Part shown: in pieces, positions 1-9,888 of the stretch | How the letters are laid out: the number at the start of each line of letters is the position of its first letter | Position numbering within the stretch: position 1 is the stretch's first letter | Assembly (NCBI GenBank): GCA_003116995.1 | Contig: BDSL01000022.1 | Coordinates: forward strand, 930,001-994,000 | Direction of reading: 5' to 3' | From: Yamagishiella unicocca | Lineage: Eukaryota; Chlorophyta; Chlorophyceae; Chlamydomonadales; Volvocaceae | DNA: 64,000 nt | Notes under the pieces: generated by a model | What the model was told of the DNA's origin: nothing | What the model saw: the letters and a program-made list of their open reading frames with translations, nothing else | The model's database searches: none | Position numbers and translations under genes: made by a program

Positions 1-375
1 GGAAGTGGGGGGCCGGGGGGGGTACTTTGGATTGGGCACTGGTGTGGGTGGAATGGATGGGAGGCGGGGGACGTCCCCGCCAGCGTGTCGTGCCATCGCC
101 CGGATTTGGGGTTGGGGAGGAAACCCGGGTTTGGGGGGTGGGTGGGGGAGGGATCGCCCCACACAGGCCCCCCCTCCCGCGCACGCGCCCATACACAACC
201 CCCTTGCCGGCGACGCGCGCGCATGTGCATGGACGCACCCGCGCCGCTGCCTCGCCCCTCTCCCCACCTTATACATCCCCCACACATACACACACCCTCT
301 GACTGTACCCCCCCTCTTAACCCCGGTTCTTTTATGTAACCCCCCGCTTACCCCCCCCCCCTCACCGCCCAACAG
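1..375 (+). other. intron sequence 5' of the first visible ARF-GEF exon
   Basis: G-rich then C-rich non-coding sequence ending in an acceptor (aacag) at 371-375. It is read as the end of an intron of the ARF-GEF gene that enters from outside the window. No coding exon recognised in it. Confidence 0.6.
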
Positions 376-3300
376 CTGGCCTGCCAGATCGCCGCTGCGC
401 ACGAGCTTGAGGACGTGGCTGACTCCATCATCGTCAACCTGTCCAAGATACCGCTGCAGCACCTGGCGCAGGTGGGGGGTGGACGAGGAAGCACGGGGGT
501 GGCCGGGGCGGTGTGGGGGGGGCCTGCGCCGTGTTGCATCGCGGCTGAAACACACGAACCGACCCATGCCTGCCCGGACCGAACCCCCCTCCAAACCGGC
601 GTCCCTCCCTCACGCTCCGTCCATTCCCTCCGCCCCCTCCGCTCCATCCCCTGCCAGGTGCCTCCCTCGGCTCGCTCGGACGTGGCTTTCGGCCGCGATC
701 CCAAGATGCGGGCAGTCACTCGGACGCTGGCCACAGTCATCAACAAGTGAGTTGGGGGGCAGGGGGGCAGGGAGCGGGGGGGGGGGGTATAAAGACCGGT
801 TACACACGACATAGCGACCGGGACAAGAAGTCGGGGGGCAAGGAGCAGGGGTGAGACGGGGGGGCGCGCAAGGAGCAGCGGGGTAGCAACGGTGCCCCTC
901 GAGGCTATTGGGGGCCCCCGCCCCTCCCCGGTGCAGGATGGGGGGCCGCTGCGGGTGGATATGGATCGTGCGGGTCGTGCCTTGTGGTGCACTTTGCGTG
1001 GCCGGCATGCGTCTTCCCGCCGGGTCCTTCCCGCAACCCATACCTCCCCCCCCCTAAACCTGCGTCCTTGCGAACCCCGCCCCCCTGCCCCCGCGGCCCT
1101 CCCCCCCTTCCCCCCCCCAGGCACGGCGACTGCCTCCGCGGCGGCTGGGCCAACGTGATGGACCTGGTGGTGCAGCTCTACCGCCGGGCGCTGCTGCCGG
1201 ACACGTTCTGTAAGGCGCTGGACGGTGAGGAGGGGGAGGTTCGAGGAAGACCCGTGGATGCCCGAAAAACCCGTTTAGAACAGACGTTTTGAGATGCATG
1301 CTGGAGGACTGGGTTGGGGATACTAAAGCCGAAGGTCGGAAGGGGGAGCGGGAGGGGGAGGGGAGCCCACCCGTCCCGTCCCGAGCGTGAAGTAGTCAGC
1401 AGCCCAGCACCTTGCCCCACCTCCTCCGGCCCCCACCCACCTATCTGCACCCGCCACGCCTCCACTTCTTGACCCGTACTGGCCAAACAAGCCCCCATCA
1501 CCCCCGCCGTTCCTGCCCCCACCCAATGGCGCCCACTCCCCCCCCCCCGCGTGGATTTTCGCAGATCCTCTTATACCCCCTCTTCGTGCGGTCCCAGTGC
1601 TCCAGCATGCGCCCACAAACTAGGTGTCTGTCCGCCGACCATGCGCCAACTATCCTGTCCTTGTCGCGTCAACGGTTTGTATGCCAATGCCTCGTCGTGC
1701 GGCTGGTGGTGTTGCAGGCGACGGCGACGGCGGGCTGGTGGTTCGGGACACCGAGTGCATGTCGCTCAAGGCGCGACGGATGGCGCTGCAGCGGGTTGGC
1801 ACAACCACCAGCGGGGGGTCGTTCTTCAAACACATATCAAGGTGGGCGACTGGGGTGGGTGGGTGGGTGGGTGGGGCTGTGGTGGGGGGTAAGGTGGTCG
1901 CTGGCAGGGGGGCGGAGGTGCCTGGACGTGGCCTGCAGCTGGACGTGGCCTGCAGCTGGACGTGGAAGCTGCAGCTGGACGTGGAAGCTGCCGGGCTTTC
2001 GTCCGGAGGGACGGATCTCGTGGCATCAGAGCCGGCTACCTATGCCGGTGTTGCGGCCTCGCCTCTACCCGCCTCCGTCCGTTGCGACGCGGCCTTTGTC
2101 CCGGCACCTTGTCACGCTTACAGGCGGCCGCCATCTAGGGCACGACGGTTCCGGTTTTAGGGTTTTAGGGTTTTGCGGTGCCTTCGTGAATCCGGTCTCC
2201 CCCTACATAACCCACCACCTTCCTCCACACCTCCCACCTTCCACCACCTTCCTCCTCCACCTTCCTTCACCTTCCTCCACCCCGCCCCACCCCGACCCGG
2301 CAGCAGCTTCACGCAGATCCTCTCGCTCGCTTCCGAACCCGCCGCCGACACCTCCGCCTCCGGCTTGAGAGCCGCGGGCGGCGCCGGCGCGCAGTCCGCC
2401 GCCGCCGCCGCCAACGCGGCCATGGAGGCGGCCAACCTGCTGCTGAACGACCAGGAGCGGTCGGCGGTGATGGCGGCGGAGGACTGCCTGGTGGCGTGCG
2501 CCTTCGAGGACGCCTTCACGGATAGCAAGTTCCTCAAGCAGGGTGAGATGGGTTTCGGAGCGGGGGGGCGGCTCCGGGGGGGCCGGGGGACGGCAAAACC
2601 GCCGTGGATGCGACAAGGACAGGATAGTTGGCGCATGGTCGGCGGACAGACACCTAGTTTGTGGGCGCATGCTGGAAGGCCCCGGGGCGGACTACGGGGG
2701 GAGGGGGCCGGGGGGGGGGAGCCGAGGGAACGCCAGAGGACCCGGCACACATGGGAAGAAGGCGGAAAAAACACCAGCAAGGGGGGAGTTCGGAAAAACA
2801 CACGGTTTAGCCCGGGGGGGTTACAGACCACCCCCCCGGCCGGGGGGGGGGAGAGGGGTTTTGGAGCGGGGCGGGAAAGCAAACGTGGTGTTGATTGCAC
2901 CTAGCCTCCCGCGGCGAAACAAACCACGTACGTCACGAAGCCCGCGCTGCCTCCCATCCCAACCTCAACCCAGCCAACGAACCCAACTGCCCGCCCCCCA
3001 ACCAACAACCGCCCTCCGCCCGCAGAGTCGCTGGTGCAGCTGGTTCGCGCCATCTGCAGCAGCGGCGGCCCCATCCCCCGGCCGCCCACCTCCTCCATGC
3101 CCTGGGACGCCTCGGAGCTCTGCCTGGAGCTGCTCTTCACGGTGCTGCTCCGAAACCGCGACCGCATCACGCTGCTGTGGCCGCGGGCGTACGAGCACTT
3201 CGCGGTGGGTCCTGGACCTGGGGTTTTTGGGGTCGGGTAAGAGGGCCGGGGGTAGGGGTCTTCCCTTCCACCCGCGCGGGTGCCCTGCCTCCCTGCCTGC

Positions 3301-6300
3301 GGCTGACAGGTCCCTTCCCTGCTTCCGGTCCTGCTGGATCCCGCCGGTCGTCTCATGTGCGTGTGACGCAGAGAGGCGATGCCACATTAGCAGATGGAGA
3401 CATCTCCTTCACCCACCCCCAAACCCCCTCTCCCCCACATCAAACCCCTCCACTCCCCCCGCCCCAAACCCCTCCACTCTCCCCCCACCCCCAGACCATC
3501 TTCACGCACTCCCGCGAGTGCGACCTGGTGCTGGTGCAGAAGGCCATCATGGCCATGTTGCGGCTCTGCCAGAGGCTGCTGCCGTACAAGGCGGCGGACA
3601 TCAGCGAGCCGCTGATGCGAGGCATACAGCTGCTGTCGCTGGTGGACGAGCAGGTGTGTGCGTGTGTGTGTGGGGGGGTGTATGAAAACCGTTTTACGCA
3701 ACGGGACAGGATAGTTGGCGCGTGTGTGGGGGGGGGGCGCGGGGCAGGTTATATTTGGGGGAGGGGGGGAGGGGGCATCGGTCGGGTGTGACGGCGCGTA
3801 CGTATGTGCCGGTGGTGATGCCGAGCCGTTGTAGGCTGACGCACCCTCAGCGCTGACGTGTGGTGTAGGACTTGAAGCAATCCAGTCCTTGAGCCAAGGA
3901 ATGCTCGGCAGCGGCCCGCACTTCTTTTGCCCCGTCCTGTGCCCCGTCTTGTGCCGTGTCCGTGGACTCAGATGCGGTGTCCCCACCCCGCCACTGACAC
4001 AAACACACACCCCACCCCGCCCCACCCCACCCCGCCCACCGCCCCCAGGTGGCTCACGACCTGGCTTCAACGGTGGCGTCGGAGATCCAGTCCCTGCTGC
4101 AGGTGCGGTGATGTGGGGTGCGGTGCGGTGGGTGCGGTGCAGACCCTGCGTTGCCGCCACAAGAAGCCATCGAGGAGGCCGAACACCATCATCGGACCCA
4201 GCTGTAGTGGAAGCTGGCGGCGCGGAATGGCCGGGCTAGGCGTACTGGCCGAAGGGACGGCCAGAGACCCGTATGGGTGGCTGGCGTTGCTTTCTGCCCG
4301 CCCGCTCCTGTCACTCGCCCTCCGGCTGTCCGGGTCTTCTCGCCACCCCCGAAAACCTGTCCGAAAACGGTTCGCCGGTGGCTAGTTTCTGCCCCCTCCA
4401 TTTCCTAGGTTGTGTCATCGGATCTCCCCTCCCCCTCCCCTCTCCCCCCCCTTGCGGATTCTCTTATCAACCCCCCCCCCCTACTCCCCCCTCCCTACTC
4501 CCCCCTCTCCCTACTCCCCCCTCCCTACTCCCCCCTCCCTACTCCCCCCTCCCTACTCCCCCCCCAGGGCGCCGCCGCCTACATTCACAACCAGCAGGCG
4601 TGGATGAGCATCTGCGCCCTCATCAAGGTCATCCACCTGGACCCCGCGTCGTACCCGGTGTGCCTGGACACCATCACGTGGTGGGTGGGGAGGGGTGGGG
4701 AGGGGTGGGGAGGGGAGGGGAGGGTTGGGGAGAGGTGGGGTTCGAGGAAGACCCGTGGATGAGAGGTGGGGTGGGGTGGGGTGGGGGGCGGGAGGGCCGC
4801 AAGGAAATCCCGTGTGCGAAAGGAAAACCGTTTAGGACAAAGGGCGGGCAGCGGGTGGGTGGGCAGACATCAGATCGAGGGGCGATATGCTGGAGAGTCG
4901 GACGGACAGCCGTGCTGTGGATTGCGGGCATCGTACCACGTGTGGTTGCATCGAGTGTGGTGAAGGGCCTGCACTCGATGCAACCACACTTGGTACGATG
5001 TTAGGCCTGGGAGGCGGAGGGCGACCAGCTGGGCGCTGGCTCCCCTCTTAGAATGTTCGTCCCACGGGTGGTTTCGGAGCGGTGCAGGGGGGCCCCCGCA
5101 TTCACCCCTACGTCTGTTTGGGGCAAGCGGCCCGAGGTTAATTGCACTCCGCCGCCCAGCCCGTTGCCGTCCGCCATAGCCCCTCCTGACCCACGGGTCT
5201 CCTCTCAACCCCCCCCTGTCGCCGCCCCCCCTCCTGCAGGGTTGTCAAGGAGAGCCTCTCCATGCTCAACTACCACACAGTGGTGTCCACTGCGGTCGAC
5301 CTGCTGGAGCGGGCGGTGCCGGACCCGCGGAGGGGGGAGCGGCAGGGCCACCCCAACCACATCGGGCAGGCCATCCGGGTGGTGCAGTCGGCAGGTGAGG
5401 GGGCCGGCGGGGGAAGCGGTGGGGTTTGCGGGGGAAGGGGTGGGGTTTGCGGGGGAAGCCCGTGGACTCGGAAGTCGGTTAGGAAAGGGGGGGTGAGGAG
5501 GGGGGTGAGGAGGGGTGTTGGCGGGACGGGTGGGGCTCCAAGGTGTCAGGCGGGGGAGGGGAGAGGGGACATGTCCGGGCGGCGGGAAGGTCCAGGGGGG
5601 GCGGGAACCTTCGAGCTGAGCGACCGTGGGCGGGACACATTGGGTTGGCTGGCTGGGTGGCCGGACGGGCGGGAGCGCGGGATGAGCGGGGCGGGGGTGG
5701 CGGGAAGACCCGGTTACACGACGTAGGAAACGGAGGGCAGGCCACGATCTGGCGAATAGGGGGGCGGGTGACTCCGCCTATGTCGAGTAACCGGTTCTTT
5801 TCTGTACCCATCCCCGGGCTCAGAGGAGTGGCTGGAGCTGTGGTGGATCTCCTCGCAAGCCAAGCACACCCCTGACGCCCTGGAGCGACTGGGCTTCCAC
5901 GCCTTCAAGTCCGACACCTGGCACCTGCTCATAGGCTGGCTGTGCCGCCTGTCCAAGAACCACAGTGTGGAGGTGCGGGGGACGGGGCGGGAGGGGAGGG
6001 GAGGGGCCCCAAGGGGGGGAGGGGAGGGGAGGCAGGGCGGGGAGGCCGTTGGCGGGCGGCAGTGCAGCCACTGCGGCCGTGTCGCCAAAGCTGCCGCGGC
6101 TCGGGGGCAGTACGGCCGCAGATGTGGGTCGGGGTGTTCCTGATGTTTCGCGTCCTCAATCCGGAAGGGCCGTCTTGCGCGCAGGGCCCTATGGGTCGCA
6201 CCCAGATCAGAAACACCCCGACCCAGACAGATCAGAAACACCCCGACCCAGACAGATCAGAAACACCCCGACCCAGACAGATCAGAAACACCCCGACCCA

Positions 6301-8443
6301 GACAGATCAGAAACACCCCGACCCAGACAGATCAGAAACACCCCGACCCAGACAGATCAGAAACACCCCGACCCAGACAGATCAGAAACACCCCGACCCA
6401 GACAGATCAAAAACACCCCGACCCAGACAGATCAGAAACACCCCGACCCACATCTGCGGCCGTACTGCCCCCGGGTATAACCCTCTTCCCCCCCGTCCGT
6501 CGCGTAAACGGTTTTTATGCCACACCCGGCCGAGGACTGTGCACCGGCTACACTTCCCCATGTGTAACCGGTTCGTTTCCGTAACCCCCCTCCCCTCCCC
6601 TCGTTTTCACGTCAACGGTTTCTTATGCCCCCATCCCCTCCCCCCCACGGTTCTTCCCCCCCTCCCCCCCCAGGTCCGCAGCGGCACCATGTCCTGCCTG
6701 CAGCGCACCGTGGTGGCTGCCGAGCGGCTGGTCATCGCGCCCGTGGGGCTGGCCCGATCCCTCACGGAGCTGCTACTGCCGCTGGGGCAGGACCTGGTCA
6801 AGCTACTGCCGCTGTCGGCCAGGGACATGCAGCAGGTGCGGAAGAGGCCGGCGGCGGGGCGGGGCGGTGTGGCGAGGTGGTGGTCCAGCACACCCCCAAG
6901 CTGACAGGGAATGAGTATTCTGCAGGCATGGCTTGAAAATGCTTCCCCCTGCGCCTGGTTTGTCCTCCCCTCCCCCTTAGTCTTCCCCTTATCTCCCCGC
7001 CCCTCTTCCCCTTATCACCCCGCCCCTCTCCCCTCTCTCACCCCTCTCCCCGTCCCCCTTCCCCGCCCCTCCCACCCCCCGGCAGTGTGACGTGACGGTG
7101 CGGGAGCTGGTTCGGGCTCTGTCCAAGATGGTGCTGCTCTATCACAACCAGGTGGGGGGGGGGGGTTACAGAAAATAACCGGTTACTCGACATGGGAAGT
7201 GTAGCTGGTGCATAGGCTTCGGGGGGGGGGGGAGGGATTTAGGGCCCGGGTCAGGGGGCTGAGCTGACAATCCGCAGCACTCCCCCCGGGGTTCGACAGG
7301 AAGTCCGTTGGTTGGCCGACCACTATTAAGGAAAAACCGATCGTACGAAACCAGTGAACCCGCAGGGTTAGTGCCAAAACACACACTTTCACCCCGTAAC
7401 CCCGGGGTGTAGTAGCGTAGAAAGCCCGTGGGGTGGGGCTCTCGAGGAAGACCCGTGGATGCGAGAAAGGGGGTGGGGTGGGGCGCTATCTCCAGCCCTG
7501 CTGCTGGCGGGCGGACATCTCACCACACATCGGCCGCCGCCGCGCCAACCCCCCACTCGCCGCCCCTTCCTTACCCGGCCCCCCCCCGGCAAGTTCTCGA
7601 GCATGCACCTCCAAACGACTGTTATAAACGGTTTTCTGCTTCTTACACGGAATTTCCTTGCACATACACAAACACCCCCCTGCAGCTGGCGTCGCTGCCC
7701 TCGTTCGGCCACGTGTGGCGGGGCATCTTGGACATGCTGTCGGCCGCCGCCGCCGCCAACCGCAACCAGGGGGAGGTGCTGGCGGAGGCGCTGCCGGAGG
7801 CGCTCAAGAACATGCTGCTGGTGCTGCACGGAAACGTGTGTGCGGGGAAGGGGGGTGGCGGGGGATGGCCGGGGCCGAGGCCGTGGCAGGGGTCTGGTGT
7901 GGGGCGTGCCGGCGTGGAGTCGTTAGCGGACGCATCGGCGCCACATGGGGATTTGGGGGGGGGGGGGGCGGGTGCGCCGAGGGGTTGCCAACATGTTTTG
8001 CCAGGGGATGAAGGGCGCTGAGGGGGTCGTACTCTACGAGGCGGTGCCTTGCCTCCGAACCCACCTCGCACTACATTACGTTGCACTCCACACTCTGCGT
8101 TGTGGCCCTGCGCTGCCCCGTGACGTGACGTGCTGCATCGCCGTCGTGGTGCTCTGCGCCCTGACCGCCGCCCACCCACCCCAACCCCCCTGTCCTGCGG
8201 CTTCCTCTCCGCCCCTTGGCCCCGTCCTCCCCCCCGCTACGCCTACAACTAGGTGTCCGAAGACGATGCGCCAGCTATCCTATCCGTGCCATGTAACCGG
8301 TGTTTATGCCCCCTACCCCGCTGCAGCGCATTCTGATTGAGGGCTGGAAGGACGCTGACGGCACCGACCTGTGGGAGTACACCTGGAAGTCCACCTCGAA
8401 GACGGCGCCTTCCATAACCCACCAGGAGCTACTGCGGGCGTAG
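376..8443 (+). CDS. GNOM: GNOM/GBF1-type ARF guanine-nucleotide exchange factor, C-terminal part (5' partial)
   Basis: Large ARF-GEF that activates ARF GTPases on Golgi/endosomal membranes for vesicle coat assembly. Fifteen exons: 376-471, 658-746, 1121-1224, 1718-1841, 2304-2542, 3026-3204, 3495-3653, 4049-4102, 4568-4680, 5240-5394, 5824-5972, 6674-6835, 7086-7151, 7686-7835, 8327-8443. They join in frame to 651 residues ending in TAG. Family blocks seen: AFGRDPKMRAVTRTL...HGDCLRGGWANVMDLV (the stretch after Sec7 with a GW pair), DSKFLKQESLVQLVRAI, LRLCQRLLPYK, and the terminal LWEYTWKSTSKTAPS, matching the plant GNOM C-terminus. These are the HDS domains; the DCB, HUS and catalytic Sec7 domains must lie left of the window. 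The second visible exon could start at 658 only in one frame, which fixes the phase. The exon-5 acceptor may be 2304 or 2307 (one codon difference). Introns are rich in the dispersed modules described below. Confidence 0.9.
1240..1338 (+). repeat. intron-end module A (full copy)
   Basis: Reference copy of the ~100-bp module, starting TTCGAGGAAGACCCGTGGAT, with internal ACCCGTTTAGAACAGACG and ATGCATGCTGGAG, ending GCCGAAGGTCG. Lies 15 nt inside the donor of ARF-GEF intron 3, forward relative to the gene. Confidence 0.85.
1597..1686 (-). repeat. intron-end module B
   Basis: Reverse-complement B copy, reversed relative to the ARF-GEF, ending about 30 nt before the acceptor at 1717. Pairs with the forward A copy at the other end of the same intron. 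A short E-type piece (GATCCTCTTATACCCCC) precedes it. Confidence 0.8.
2154..2174 (+). repeat. interstitial telomere-type repeat
   Basis: Two and a half units of TTTTAGGG inside ARF-GEF intron 4. Matches the Chlamydomonas-type telomere repeat. Confidence 0.8.
2591..2676 (+). repeat. intron-end module B
   Basis: Forward, near the donor of ARF-GEF intron 2543-3025. Contains GACAGGATAGTTGGCGCATG and GTGGGCGCATGCTGGA. Confidence 0.8.
3676..3724 (+). repeat. intron-end module B (head)
   Basis: ATGAAAACCGTTTTACGCAA then GGGACAGGATAGTTGGCGC, 23 nt inside the donor of ARF-GEF intron 3654-4048; forward. Confidence 0.8.
4448..4468 (-). repeat. intron-end module E, acceptor end
   Basis: Plus strand GCGGATTCTCTTATCAACCC before a long C-rich tract leading to the acceptor at 4567. 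The same piece is at 20688-20703 before the kinase exon at 20725. All E copies I found are at acceptor ends. Confidence 0.7.
4929..5000 (+). repeat. 29-bp inverted repeat (hairpin) in an ARF-GEF intron
   Basis: Arms 4929-4957 and 4972-5000 are complementary over 29 bp with one mismatch, separated by a 14-nt loop. The left arm starts CATCGTACCACGTGTGGTTG. It lies inside intron 4681-5239. Confidence 0.85.
5785..5815 (-). repeat. intron-end module C, acceptor end
   Basis: Plus strand TCGAGTAACCGGTTCTTTTC, reversed relative to the ARF-GEF, just before the acceptor at 5823. A forward C-like copy is at 5700-5730 in the same intron. Confidence 0.75.
6103..6472 (+). repeat. 25-bp minisatellite bracketed by a 42-nt inverted repeat
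   Basis: Arms 6103-6144 and 6431-6472 (left arm starts GGGGGCAGTACGGCCGCAGA) are inverted copies with one mismatch. Between them are about ten copies of a 25-bp unit (ATCAGAAACACCCCGACCCA plus five) that derives from the arm itself. In ARF-GEF intron 5973-6673. Confidence 0.85.
7165..7218 (+). repeat. intron-end module C
   Basis: GGTTACAGAAAATAACCGGT then TACTCGACATGGGAAGTGTA; 13 nt inside the donor of ARF-GEF intron 7152-7685; forward. Confidence 0.8.
8243..8310 (-). repeat. intron-end module B
   Basis: Reversed relative to the ARF-GEF, ending 16 nt before the acceptor of the last intron (7836-8326). Confidence 0.8.
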
Positions 8444-9256
8444 GGGCCGGAGGGGCGCCAGAGGGCGGACGAGGCGCGGTCCACGGGCTGCTGCCGGAGG
8501 TGCAATACGGTGGATGGGTTCCTAGCCGCCTGGCTGGCTGGCCCGCTAGCTGGCCCGCTAGCTGGCTGGCTGGCTAGCTGGCTGGCTGGCGACTAGTGAG
8601 CGACTAGTGGTGATTGATTCTGTCGACCTGCGGACGTGGGGCCTGCTCCCCTCCCTCTCCCCCCCTAGGGGTCTTAGCGCCGGCTGGGGCCCTGCCGCCC
8701 ACCCTGCCAGGTGGGGTTTGAGGGGCTTATATTTGAGGGGGGAAGGGAGGTGATGCTGGGGGCGGAGGTAGCGTAGCACAGGCCATGGGTTAGGGACGCG
8801 GCGGCTGGCAGCTGGCGGGCCCCGCGATGGCAAGGGCCGTCAGCCGAGGAGGGCTCTTGTGATTCTTGTGACTTGAGGTGCTATTGCATGGCAAGGAAGG
8901 GGCGTAGCGGTGGGTGATGTTGGGCGGGCAGGGGAGGTTTGACTGCGGTGGCGGTAGCGGTGGCGCCACGCCGACCTCAAGACCCTGCCGCTGCGAGCAG
9001 TGGGGCAGGTCGGGATCGCCCCCGGCGGGTGGTTGCAGAGCAGTCGTGCTTGGGCTGCAGTGGCGCCGAGCCGGGTGCGGGTGGAGGGTGATGAGGGGCG
9101 CGGTGGGGGTGAGTGCGGTCCCCCTGGGGTGGTGGGGGGCCGAGGAAACCCGTGGACCGCTGGGGGTGTGGGGTGGTGGGTGGGAGGAGCAGGCATGTGA
9201 TAGGGCCTGAGGCCTCCGCATCCCCCAGTACTTCTCATGCAACCCCAAATGCTGAT

Positions 9257-9261
9257 TGTAA
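9257..9261 (+). terminator. putative TGTAA polyadenylation signal of the ARF-GEF gene
   Basis: TGTAA, the usual chlorophyte poly(A) signal, 814 nt after the ARF-GEF stop. It is the first such pentamer I noted downstream and gives a 3' UTR of about 830 nt. Confidence 0.4.
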
Positions 9262-9888
9262 TCGCTTAACAGCCATGTGAGCAGCGGCAGAAGCAGAAGC
9301 TACTGCGCAGCCCCAGGCTTGGGAGATGTTTTGATGGGCCGAGCAGCGGCGCAGCAACTTTACTTGCGGCTCACGTCTGGATTTGTGGTAACCGAAAATA
9401 GCTCGGCAGAGGGCAGGCACGCCCTCTCTCCGGTTGTCAACGCGAACTGAGGGATTGAGGTCGTCAATGCCAGACCCGGGGAACCAACAAGCCATCAGGG
9501 TAACTTTCTTCGCAAACGGTTTGCCAGCTTCGGTTATGGAAATGGCCTTTTGAAGGCCTTTTTACACTTACTGGAGCTGGAAGAACGAGCCATTGAACGG
9601 GTGCGTCAGACCGCCGGTGCCGCAAAAGTCATGAGCGATGACAATTTCTCGCGCTGTGCAGGATGCGTCCTAACTTTTCTTTGTGTAAAAGCCTTCTGAT
9701 CATAGAGAATAAAAGTTAGCAAAAGATCGTGACGACCGACGGGAACCGTATGTCCGTCGTACGTGATTTGTCAGCCATGTTACCTTCAAGCGCAGCTTTA
9801 GCTTCTAGAAACTACAAACATGGTGTAAAGGCAGTCTCAAATCATGCCATTCTAAGGCATTATAGAGGATTCCGGTTAAGGGGCGCAT
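9262..9888. other. intergenic region between ARF-GEF and receptor-like kinase
   Basis: Markedly less GC-rich than the flanking genes; no coding exon recognised. It must contain the promoter of the downstream kinase gene, but I see no clear TATA box at a convincing distance. Confidence 0.5.
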
